This document shows positions 7,268-14,058 of a stretch of DNA of 15,309 nt, piece after piece. Position 1 is the stretch's first letter, and every line of letters starts with the position of its first letter. The notes below the pieces were generated by a model, which worked only from the letters and a program-made list of their open reading frames with translations, was not told where the DNA came from and made no database searches. The stretch spans positions 45,760 to 61,068 of the forward strand of contig DKKL01000040.1 of the NCBI GenBank assembly GCA_002455255.1, written 5' to 3'. The position numbers were made by a program, and so were the translations under genes. Origin of the DNA: Candidatus Tepidiaquacellales bacterium UBA6667 (GTDB taxonomy: Bacteria > Bacteroidota > Ignavibacteria > Tepidaquicellales > Tepidaquicellaceae).

Positions 7268-7765
7268 ATGAACTTACAACCGATATTAGAAGATGAGTTA
7301 ATAATTTTAAGACCGATAAAGCAAGAGGATTTTGATGATTTGTTTGAGGCGGCGAGTGATCCGGAGATTTGGGAGCAACATCCTAATAAAGACAGATATA
7401 AACGGGAAGAATTTGAGAAATATTTTGTCGGAGCGATTGAATCCAAAGGAGCATTGGTAGTAATAGATAAACTCACAGGTGATGTAATAGGTTGTTCGAG
7501 GTATTATGATTATGATAAAGAGAGAAAGAGAGTTGCAATCGGTTGGACTTTTTTGGTTAAACGATGTTGGGGTGGAAAATATAATCGTTCATTAAAAAAA
7601 TTAATGATGGATAATGCATTTGAGGATTTTGAAGAGATAATTTTTCATATTGGAGAGAATAATATTAGGTCGAGGAAGGCGGTTGAGAAAATTGGAGGTA
7701 AATTGTTGGATGAAGATTATGAAGAAGAGGGACATGTTGTATATGGGATAAGAAAGAGGGATTGA
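7268..7765 (+). CDS. GNAT-family N-acetyltransferase (RimJ/RimL-like)
   Basis: A 165-aa protein with the Acetyltransf_3 layout. It opens LRPIKQEDFDDLFEAASDPEIW, typical of RimJ/RimL-type enzymes. A central beta-hairpin (ALVVIDKLTGDVIGCSRYYDYD) is followed by the acetyl-CoA pyrophosphate-binding stretch at about 100-118 (RCWGGKYNRSLKKLMMD) and by the NIRSRKAVEKIGGKL helix-turn near the C-terminus. These proteins transfer acetyl from acetyl-CoA to an amine; the acceptor may be a protein N-terminus, an amino acid or a small molecule and cannot be told here. The start is ATG at 7268. An overlapping ATG at 7263 opens only ATGAAATGA, a two-codon frame ending over the true start. A weak A/T hairpin follows the stop. 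Confidence 0.9.
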   Translation: MNLQPILEDELIILRPIKQEDFDDLFEAASDPEIWEQHPNKDRYKREEFEKYFVGAIESKGALVVIDKLTGDVIGCSRYYDYDKERKRVAIGWTFLVKRCWGGKYNRSLKKLMMDNAFEDFEEIIFHIGENNIRSRKAVEKIGGKLLDEDYEEEGHVVYGIRKRD

Positions 7766-7766
7766 G

Positions 7767-7805
7767 AAATAAATTATATTTGAAGTTATAATAATTTATT
7801 TTTTT
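7767..7805 (+). terminator. Weak A/T-only hairpin with T-run
   Basis: AAATAAATTAT (7767-7777) pairs perfectly with ATAATTTATTT (7791-7801) across a 13-nt loop and runs straight into a T-tract (7799-7805). It begins one base after the GNAT stop codon. The 11-bp stem has no G:C pairs, so termination would be inefficient. In a region this AT-rich the match may be partly chance. Confidence 0.4.
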
Positions 7806-7816
7806 AAAAATATTTA

Positions 7817-8623
7817 ATGTCAGACGATAATTTATCTCCAGAGGAATTAAAACAAAGAGAAGAAAATAAGGAATTTGTAGTTTCTTTTCTCAATATAAGA
7901 CGGCTGATAGGTATAATGGGAATTTCATTACCTATTCTTTGTTTTATAATAAATTATACATTTGTAATCGGAGAGGTTTTAAAGAATTCATATTTTGTAC
8001 ACACTCAATGGTCAGATGAATATGAACCATCAATGTATTTTAAACCGTCAATAAGTGATTATTATTATACTCCGGCAAGTGTATTATTCACCGGAACATT
8101 AATAACGATTTCAATTTTTCTTTTTTGCTTTCACGAGAAAAAAGACAAAAGAAAAAATGATAAGTATCCATTTCTGACGGACAATTTGATTACAAATATT
8201 GCGGCGGTTTCGCTTTTATTTGTTGCATTATTCCCTACTTCTCCAAAGAATAAAATTTCGGATAATATTTATAATTTTACTTCTTCTGAAATAATCGGAA
8301 CGATACATTTAGTTTTTGCGAGTATATTTTTTATTTCAGTTTCAATTCTTTGTATTGTAAATTTCAGAAGAACGGGAAACAGCAAAGAATTTGGAAAAAC
8401 CAGAAGCGATAAAGTTTATTTATTTTGCGGGATTGGGATGTTATCAATGCTGGTATTGATGATAGTTTATAAAGTTGATAATCTGAACAAGAGCAGTGTA
8501 GTTCAGGATGATACGATTTTTGTATTAGAATCAATAATGTTGATATTATTTGGCAATGCATGGCTTGTAAAAGGAAAGGTTAACGAGACGAAGTTCGCAA
8601 AAAGAGTAAAAAAGGTGTTTTAG
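7817..8623 (+). CDS. Six-helix integral membrane protein of unknown function
   Basis: A 268-aa inner-membrane protein. About six hydrophobic segments are visible: roughly 30-51, 86-105, 125-142, 158-182, 199-219 and 234-252. The N-terminus is charged (SDDNLSPEELKQREENKE) and the C-terminal tail is strongly basic (KRVKKVF). Between helices 1 and 2 lies a soluble loop ending in SISDYYYT, and helix 3 ends VALFPTSP. I recall similar motifs in uncharacterised bacterial membrane proteins (DUF998-like), but I cannot confirm a family. No catalytic or transport motif is evident. The ATG at 7817 is 51 nt after the GNAT stop, with a possible weak terminator between. It may be partly co-transcribed with the GNAT gene and the small ORF downstream. 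Confidence 0.8.
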   Translation: MSDDNLSPEELKQREENKEFVVSFLNIRRLIGIMGISLPILCFIINYTFVIGEVLKNSYFVHTQWSDEYEPSMYFKPSISDYYYTPASVLFTGTLITISIFLFCFHEKKDKRKNDKYPFLTDNLITNIAAVSLLFVALFPTSPKNKISDNIYNFTSSEIIGTIHLVFASIFFISVSILCIVNFRRTGNSKEFGKTRSDKVYLFCGIGMLSMLVLMIVYKVDNLNKSSVVQDDTIFVLESIMLILFGNAWLVKGKVNETKFAKRVKKVF

Positions 8624-8645
8624 AATTATTTAAATAAAAAGTAAA

Positions 8646-8789
8646 ATGAAAAAAGATATTAAAATTTCTCCAAAAATAAAAAATATATTAGTAGGGAAAA
8701 AAGTAACAAAAGATATTAATCATAAAAAAGAATATAAAGATTATATTTCTAAAAAGTATTCTTCTACGGATAACCGTCCAAAACGATAA
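8646..8789 (+). CDS. Small lysine-rich ORF, 47 aa, hypothetical
   Basis: An ATG at 8646 opens 47 codons to TAA at 8787-8789, starting 22 nt after the membrane protein stop on the same strand. The product begins MKKDIKISPKIKNILVGKK and ends STDNRPKR. It is very basic (about 15 Lys), has no signal peptide and no membrane segment, and could form a short nucleic-acid-binding or helical peptide. No homology is recognised. In AT-rich DNA a 47-codon frame can arise by chance, so this is a tentative gene supported only by its position and ATG start. Confidence 0.35.
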   Translation: MKKDIKISPKIKNILVGKKVTKDINHKKEYKDYISKKYSSTDNRPKR

Positions 8790-8799
8790 ATAACTTCAC

Positions 8800-8827
8800 C
8801 ACGAATTATCACGAATTAAGCGAATTA
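8800..8827. repeat. Three phased CGAATTA repeats
   Basis: CACGAATTA occurs at 8800-8808 and again at 8810-8818, followed by GCGAATTA ending at 8827. The spacing is 10 and then 9 bp, close to one DNA turn. They lie in the 177-nt gap before the arginase gene, about 140 nt upstream of its ATG. They could be a regulator-binding array or a remnant of an intergenic repeat. The rest of the gap (8828-8966) is AT-rich with nothing recognisable. Confidence 0.55.
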
Positions 8828-8966
8828 CACAAATGATTCGAAATTAATTTAACAATCTGAGTTATATTCATATTAAAATTTTGAATTCATTTCTATATAC
8901 TTAAACAAAATTTAAAAATTCCTAATTACATTTAATTTATGAATTTGGTTGATTAATTTTGATTAT

Positions 8967-9896
8967 ATGAGAAAAAAATATAATAAAATTGGGATTATCG
9001 GGTTTCCGATGGATTTAGGTGCGGACAGACGAGGGGTTGATATGGGACCGTCTGCAATAAGATATGCAAACTTGGAAAAGAAGTTAGAAAATTTAGGTTA
9101 TAAGGTTACTGATTTCGGGGATATAGATGTTGAGATTATGGAAACTCAAAGACTCAGAAACACAAAACTAAAATACCTGCCGGAAATAGTGAGGACGAGC
9201 AAAGTTCTTGCAAAAAAAGTAGAATCAATATTAAATAGAAAATATTTTCCATTAATTATAGGAGGAGATCACGCGACAGCGATTGGAAGTATTTCGGGGA
9301 TTTCAGCATACTGTAAAAAGAACAAAAAAACTTTAGGGGTTATCTGGATTGACGCTCATGCAGATATGAATACACCTGAGACGACACCAAGCGGAAATAT
9401 ACATGGTATGCCACTGGCGGTTTCATTAGGACACGGTGAGCAGAAGTTAGTCAGACTTGGAGGATTTTCACCAAAAGTTAAGATTGAAAATGTTGCTTTG
9501 ATTGGCGTTCGGGATGTAGATTATTTGGAAGCGAAGACAATAAAAAAACTAAAACCGCAGGTTTATACCATGACAGATGTGGATAAATTCGGAATGCCTC
9601 ATATAGTATCAAAGGTATTAAATGATTTCAAAGAAAGAGTTGATTATCTTCACATAAGTTTTGATATGGACGGAATAGACCCTGATTACGTGCAAGGTGT
9701 TGGAACTCCTGTACCGGGTGGATTAACTTACAGAGAATCACAGTTGATAATGGAAATGATATCCGAAAGCGGTATGATGAGTTCACTTGAAATGCTTGAA
9801 GTGAATCCGATATTGGATGTTAAAAACAGAACAGCAGAATTGGCAACTGAATTAATTGCTTCAGGTTTAGGAAAAAATACTCTTTTCGAAAGTTGA
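8967..9896 (+). CDS. rocF: Arginase
   Basis: A 309-aa ureohydrolase: arginine + water to ornithine + urea, with a two-manganese centre. All metal ligands are visible: H102 in GGDH, D129/H131/D133 in DAHAD, and D233/D235 in SFDMDGIDP. These positions closely match the known arginase numbering. The segment NTPETTPSGNIHGMP and the N-terminal GFPMDLGADRRGVDMGPSAIR block favour arginase over agmatinase. I chose ATG at 8967, which puts KIGIIGFP at residue 7 as in relatives. An in-frame TTG at 8949 would add six residues and is the alternative. The gene stands alone on the plus strand and converges on valS 51 nt away, with no clear hairpin terminator between. It probably serves arginine breakdown or polyamine/ornithine supply. 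Confidence 0.94.
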   Translation: MRKKYNKIGIIGFPMDLGADRRGVDMGPSAIRYANLEKKLENLGYKVTDFGDIDVEIMETQRLRNTKLKYLPEIVRTSKVLAKKVESILNRKYFPLIIGGDHATAIGSISGISAYCKKNKKTLGVIWIDAHADMNTPETTPSGNIHGMPLAVSLGHGEQKLVRLGGFSPKVKIENVALIGVRDVDYLEAKTIKKLKPQVYTMTDVDKFGMPHIVSKVLNDFKERVDYLHISFDMDGIDPDYVQGVGTPVPGGLTYRESQLIMEMISESGMMSSLEMLEVNPILDVKNRTAELATELIASGLGKNTLFES

Positions 9897-9947
9897 ATAA
9901 TAAACAAATAACTTTCTATCAAACTATCATTCAATTAATTTATTAAT

Positions 9948-12590
9948 CTAATATTCTAATTTTTGTTTTAATTTTTCGAGTTTATCAATAGTATCTTCCC
10001 GCTTTTCTCTTTCTTTTTCTACAACTTCTTCAGATGCTTTTTCTAAAAATCGTTCATTAGTAAGCTTCTTGTTTATGTTATCAAGATACTTTTCAAGATT
10101 TTCAATTTCTTTTTGAATTTTTTCATTTTGCTTAGCAAAATCAATTAATCCTTCCAATACCAAATATACTTCAAGATCTTTATGAACAGATGCTGCAGAA
10201 TTTTTAGGTACATCATCAGGATCATCAAGAAATTTGATATCACTTACATTGCATAACTTTTTTATATAATCATCAAATTCTTTTATTAAATCCTGTACAT
10301 CTTCATTTTGTGTTAAAAAAACAATTTCACAAGATGTTCCGAGAGAAATTCCGTTTTCTGCTTTAAGATTTCTGATGGAAGTAACTATCTCTTTTAAAAA
10401 TTCAAATTCTTTTTCAATATTTTCGTTAATTTCACCATTGTCAAATTCAGGAAATTCCTGAATAGAAATACTTGAATCTTTTTTATCAGGATTAAATGCA
10501 TGCCACAGTTCCTCTGTGACAAATGGCATTACCGGATGAAGAGTTTTTAAAATATTAATAAATAACGATATGGCATCTTCAATTATTTTACCTGCGGAAT
10601 CGCGGTTACTTTCAATTTTTATTTTTAAAAATTCAATATACCAATCGCAAAAATCAGACCAGATAAAATTATATAATTCTTTTGTATAATCATTTAGACG
10701 ATAGTAATTCAGATTTTTATCAATTGATTGAAGTGTAGAATTAAATCTGCTCAGAATCCATTTATCAGACAAATCAGATTTATAATTATCATAACTATAA
10801 TCATCAGATGAATTAACTTTATTATAATTAAATATTAAAAATCTTCCTGCATTCCATATTTTTGTAACAAAGTTTCTTCCGATTTCTGTAGATTGTTCAT
10901 TGTATAATACATCATTTCCTAAAGGTGCGAGATATACCAGTGTAAATCTCAATGCGTCCGTTCCAAATTTATCCATTACGTCAAGTGGCTCCGGAGAATT
11001 TCCGAGTGATTTTGACATCTTTCTTCCCTGATCATCTCTTATAATAGAATTAAAATACACATCTCTGAAAGGAATATCATGCATATACTCTAAACCTGCG
11101 ATTATCATCCTTGCAACCCAAAGATAAATAATTTCATTTGCTGTAACCAACAAATCAGTCGGGTAATAAAATTTTAAATCTTTATTGTTTTTATTTTCTT
11201 CACCAGTCCATCCGAAAACACTGAAGGGCCAAAGCCAAGATGAAAACCATGTATCCAGAACATCAGGGTCTCTTTCCCAATTTTCTGAATCAACCGGTGG
11301 TTCTGTTTCGCAATAAATTTCACCGGTTGTTTTGTGATACCATACAGGAATCTGATGTCCCCACCAAAGCTGTCTGGATATACACCAGTCTTGCAGATTA
11401 TTCATCCAGTGCATATATGTTTTCACCCATTTTTCAGGATGAAACTTTATTGCACCTGATTCCACTGCGTGAATTGCAGGTTCTGCAAGTTTTGACATTG
11501 ATACATACCACTGCTCTGACATAAAAGGTTCTATAATCGCATCAGACTTTTCTGATATTGCTACGTTATGAATATATTCTTCTTCTTTGATAAGATTTCC
11601 GAGCTCACGCAATCTCACTGTAACATTTTTTCTGACAACAAAAATATCCTGACCTTCATATTCAAGACCGTGTTCATTCAGCTTTGAATCTTTAGTTAAC
11701 ACATTTATAATTTCAAGATTATGTCTTTTCCCTATTTCGAAATCATTTATGTCATGAGCGGGAGTAATTTTTAACGCACCTGTTCCGAACTCAATATCTA
11801 CATATTCATCGGCGATAACCGGAATCTCTTTGTTGACTACCGGCAGTAAAACTTTTTTACCAATAAATTTTTTATATCTGTCATCATTTGGATTTACTGC
11901 AACAGCAACATCCCCGAACATTGTTTCAGGTCTTGCCGTTGCAATCGGGATAAATTCATTTTCAGAACCTGCTAAATAATATTTTATATAATATAGTTTA
12001 TCTTTCTTTTCACGGAAAATAATTTCATCATCTGAAACTGCGGTTTGCGTTTTAGGATCCCAATTTACTATTCTGTTTCCTCTGTATATTAATCCTTTTT
12101 TAAATAAATCAACAAAAACAAATTTTACTGCTTTTGATAAATTTTCATCAAGAGTAAATCTCTCTTTTGACCAATCAACAGATGCACCAAGATTCCTCAA
12201 CTGTTTAAGAATATGACCGCCTTTTAATTCTTTCCACTCCCAGACTTTTTTAATAAATTCTTCCCTGCCTAAAGATTCTTTTGTAATTCCCTGTTTCAGC
12301 AAATCTTTTTCTACAACTATCTGAGTAGCAATTCCTGCATGATCAATCCCGGGAACCCAGCATGCTTCAAATCCTGACATTCTTTTCCATCTTGTATATA
12401 TATCCTGAATTGTATTATTAAGTATATGACCGATGTGTAACACACCTGTTACATTAGGAGGAGGAATAACAATTACATATTTTTCTTTGGATGAATTTGG
12501 TTTGGAATAGTAAAATTTTTTTTCTTCCCAAAAGTTTATCCAGTGTTTTTCAGAATTTCTGTAGTTATATATTTTTGGTAAATCGAGCAT
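9948..12590 (-). CDS. valS: Valine--tRNA ligase
   Basis: An 880-aa class I aminoacyl-tRNA synthetase, full length for bacterial ValRS. It charges tRNA-Val with valine in the cytoplasm using ATP. Visible features in order: PPPNVTGVLHIGH with the HIGH motif (52-55); the GIDHAGIATQ block (81-90); the editing domain with TARPET (218-223) and ITPAHD near 275-280, which removes mischarged threonine; CISRQLWWGHQIPVWY (403-418); the KMSKS loop (524-528); an anticodon-binding helical region; and a C-terminal coiled coil (about 815-880, rich in E and K), typical of ValRS and used to clamp the tRNA. ATG is at 12590, 7 nt after the ParA-like gene. No T-box leader is seen, as expected for an internal operon gene. 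Last gene of the pyrC-FAH-parA-valS run. Confidence 0.98.
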   Translation of the reverse strand: MLDLPKIYNYRNSEKHWINFWEEKKFYYSKPNSSKEKYVIVIPPPNVTGVLHIGHILNNTIQDIYTRWKRMSGFEACWVPGIDHAGIATQIVVEKDLLKQGITKESLGREEFIKKVWEWKELKGGHILKQLRNLGASVDWSKERFTLDENLSKAVKFVFVDLFKKGLIYRGNRIVNWDPKTQTAVSDDEIIFREKKDKLYYIKYYLAGSENEFIPIATARPETMFGDVAVAVNPNDDRYKKFIGKKVLLPVVNKEIPVIADEYVDIEFGTGALKITPAHDINDFEIGKRHNLEIINVLTKDSKLNEHGLEYEGQDIFVVRKNVTVRLRELGNLIKEEEYIHNVAISEKSDAIIEPFMSEQWYVSMSKLAEPAIHAVESGAIKFHPEKWVKTYMHWMNNLQDWCISRQLWWGHQIPVWYHKTTGEIYCETEPPVDSENWERDPDVLDTWFSSWLWPFSVFGWTGEENKNNKDLKFYYPTDLLVTANEIIYLWVARMIIAGLEYMHDIPFRDVYFNSIIRDDQGRKMSKSLGNSPEPLDVMDKFGTDALRFTLVYLAPLGNDVLYNEQSTEIGRNFVTKIWNAGRFLIFNYNKVNSSDDYSYDNYKSDLSDKWILSRFNSTLQSIDKNLNYYRLNDYTKELYNFIWSDFCDWYIEFLKIKIESNRDSAGKIIEDAISLFINILKTLHPVMPFVTEELWHAFNPDKKDSSISIQEFPEFDNGEINENIEKEFEFLKEIVTSIRNLKAENGISLGTSCEIVFLTQNEDVQDLIKEFDDYIKKLCNVSDIKFLDDPDDVPKNSAASVHKDLEVYLVLEGLIDFAKQNEKIQKEIENLEKYLDNINKKLTNERFLEKASEEVVEKEREKREDTIDKLEKLKQKLEY

Positions 12591-12597
12591 TTTAAGT

Positions 12598-13356
12598 TTA
12601 ATTTTTAGAAATTATTTCACCGGCCAATTTCAGATATGCTTCTGAACCTCCGGATGAAATGTTATAAAGGCATAATGGTTTTCCGTAAAACATTGCCTCA
12701 TTAAGAAGATTAGTAAATGGTATTTTTGTATTCAATAAATACTGACTGTATCTCTGCTGAAGTTCTCTTGCAGATATTTGCATAACTTTATCTTCCTCAT
12801 ACATTGTAAGTAAAATTCCTTCAATCTGAATTGTAGGGTTACACACATCCCTTACCCATTCAAGATACTCAAAGAGTTTGTCTAATGCATCAAGCGATAA
12901 ATGTCCCGATTGTATCGGGATTAAAATAGAATCGGATGTAGTGATAGCATTTGTAGTAAATCCGCGAAGAATCGGAGGGCAATCTATAATAATAAAATCG
13001 TAAGATTCTTTTATGTCTTTCAGAGCATTCTTGAGAATGACGCGGTTATCAGAAAATTTAGAAATTTTTTCATCTGTAATCATAGAGTTTACATTAGACG
13101 GAACATAGTCTAAAAATTCAAGTTCAGTCTTATGAATTGCAAATGAAATATTTTTAGATAAATTAAAAATATCTGAAATACCGGCTTTAATCTTATCAGG
13201 AGTAAACCCTAATGCAAGAGCTGAGGAACCGTAAGGATCAACATCAATCAAAAGCGTTTTTTTCTCAGCAACTGCCAAAGAGGCAGCAAGATTTACCGCA
13301 GTGGTTGTTTTTCCAACTCCTCCTTTAGGAATACATACAGAAATTATTTTACTCAA
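12598..13356 (-). CDS. ParA/MinD-family ATPase (orphan)
   Basis: A 252-aa deviant Walker ATPase. It has PKGGVGKTT at 10-18 (signature lysine K11, P-loop K16), DVDP at 38-41 and the Walker B strand YDFIIIDCPP (D125). ParA proteins dimerise on ATP and position DNA or protein cargo; chromosomal orphans also position other complexes. The usual DPQGN is DPYGS here, an uncommon change in the A' motif. There is no N-terminal DNA-binding extension, as in the short Soj-type group. No parB or centromere-like repeat is in the window, so a segregation role is not shown. The start is TTG at 13356: an in-frame TAA lies two codons upstream and the P-loop follows at once. It sits 9 nt after the FAH gene and 7 nt before valS. 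Confidence 0.9.
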   Translation of the reverse strand: MSKIISVCIPKGGVGKTTTAVNLAASLAVAEKKTLLIDVDPYGSSALALGFTPDKIKAGISDIFNLSKNISFAIHKTELEFLDYVPSNVNSMITDEKISKFSDNRVILKNALKDIKESYDFIIIDCPPILRGFTTNAITTSDSILIPIQSGHLSLDALDKLFEYLEWVRDVCNPTIQIEGILLTMYEEDKVMQISARELQQRYSQYLLNTKIPFTNLLNEAMFYGKPLCLYNISSGGSEAYLKLAGEIISKN

Positions 13357-13365
13357 TATATTATT

Positions 13366-14058
13366 CTAAACAATAAAAGTTTTAAAAGAAATTAGTTCAC
13401 TTGAATTTTCATCTAAAAGTGTTACCTCAAGTTTATCGCCTTCGTTCATTTTGGAAATCCCTTCAGGAGTTCCGGTAAATATCAAATCCCCTTCTGATAA
13501 ATAAAATATTTCAGAAAGATATGAAATTATAAAATCAATTTTAAACATCATATCAGAAGTATTTCCTTTTTGCCTGACTTCCCCATTTACTTTTAAATTA
13601 AAACTTAGATTATCAGGATTTGAAATTTTGTTGAAAGGAATAATTTCTGATATCGGTGATGAAGTATAAAAACCTTTTGATATCACCCATGGAAGTCCTT
13701 TTTCTTTGGCTTTGCTCTGAATATCTCTTAACGTCATATCCAAACCAATCGCAATGCCTTTTATATAATCAAATGAATTTTCTCTCGATATTTTATGACC
13801 ATCTTTGCCTATAGCAATCACAATCTCTGTTTCGTTTTGCAAATTACCTGAAATTTTATTTCCATTGAAGTCAGGAATTTTTATGCCAATATCCGGAGTG
13901 ATAACTGAAGAATTTGGTTTACAAAAAACAACCGGTTCGGTAGGAATTTCCTGATTTTTAAATTCTTTTATATGCTCAAGATAATTCTTCCCGATACAAT
14001 AAATATTGTTAACTCTGAATTTTTCATCAGTGTCTTTTATTTTTATAAATTTTTCCAT
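13366..14058 (-). CDS. Fumarylacetoacetate hydrolase (FAH) family protein, FAHD1-like
   Basis: A 230-aa metal-dependent hydrolase/decarboxylase of the single-domain FAH group. Family features: YCIGKNYLEH near the start (20-29), PVVFCKP (42-48), metal-ligand strand NETEIVIAIG (E76, E78), GLDMTLRD with D107, the lid and lysine region GLPWVISKGF (K128), and GDLIFTGTPEGI near the C-terminus. Close relatives act on acylpyruvates, oxaloacetate or homoprotocatechuate breakdown products; which applies here is open. The position usually holding His just before the ligand pair (HxExE) is Gln (Q74), so chemistry could differ. Its ATG overlaps the pyrC stop by one base (TAATG), implying translational coupling. 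The stop is TAG, 9 nt before the ParA-like gene. Confidence 0.9.
   Translation of the reverse strand: MEKFIKIKDTDEKFRVNNIYCIGKNYLEHIKEFKNQEIPTEPVVFCKPNSSVITPDIGIKIPDFNGNKISGNLQNETEIVIAIGKDGHKISRENSFDYIKGIAIGLDMTLRDIQSKAKEKGLPWVISKGFYTSSPISEIIPFNKISNPDNLSFNLKVNGEVRQKGNTSDMMFKIDFIISYLSEIFYLSEGDLIFTGTPEGISKMNEGDKLEVTLLDENSSELISFKTFIV

Noticed and set aside
8790..8840. CGAATTA repeats as a CRISPR array
   Set aside because: Units are only 7-9 bp with 1-2 bp spacing and no spacers; no cas genes are nearby.
8949..8966. Longer arginase beginning at TTG 8949
   Set aside because: The ATG 18 nt downstream puts the conserved KIGIIGFP strand at the usual distance from the N-terminus; the six extra residues add no family feature. 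Kept only as an alternative.
9897..9947. Terminator between convergent arginase and valS
   Set aside because: No stem of useful length with a T-run could be found on either strand, only scattered AT-rich sequence.
11240..11524. 94-codon open frame on the plus strand within valS
   Set aside because: Lies wholly antisense to conserved valyl-tRNA synthetase sequence, has no recognisable domain and no promoter; a shadow frame.
12591..12597. T-box or other leader regulating valS
   Set aside because: Only 7 nt separate valS from the upstream gene, leaving no room for a leader; regulation would have to come from the operon promoter outside the window.
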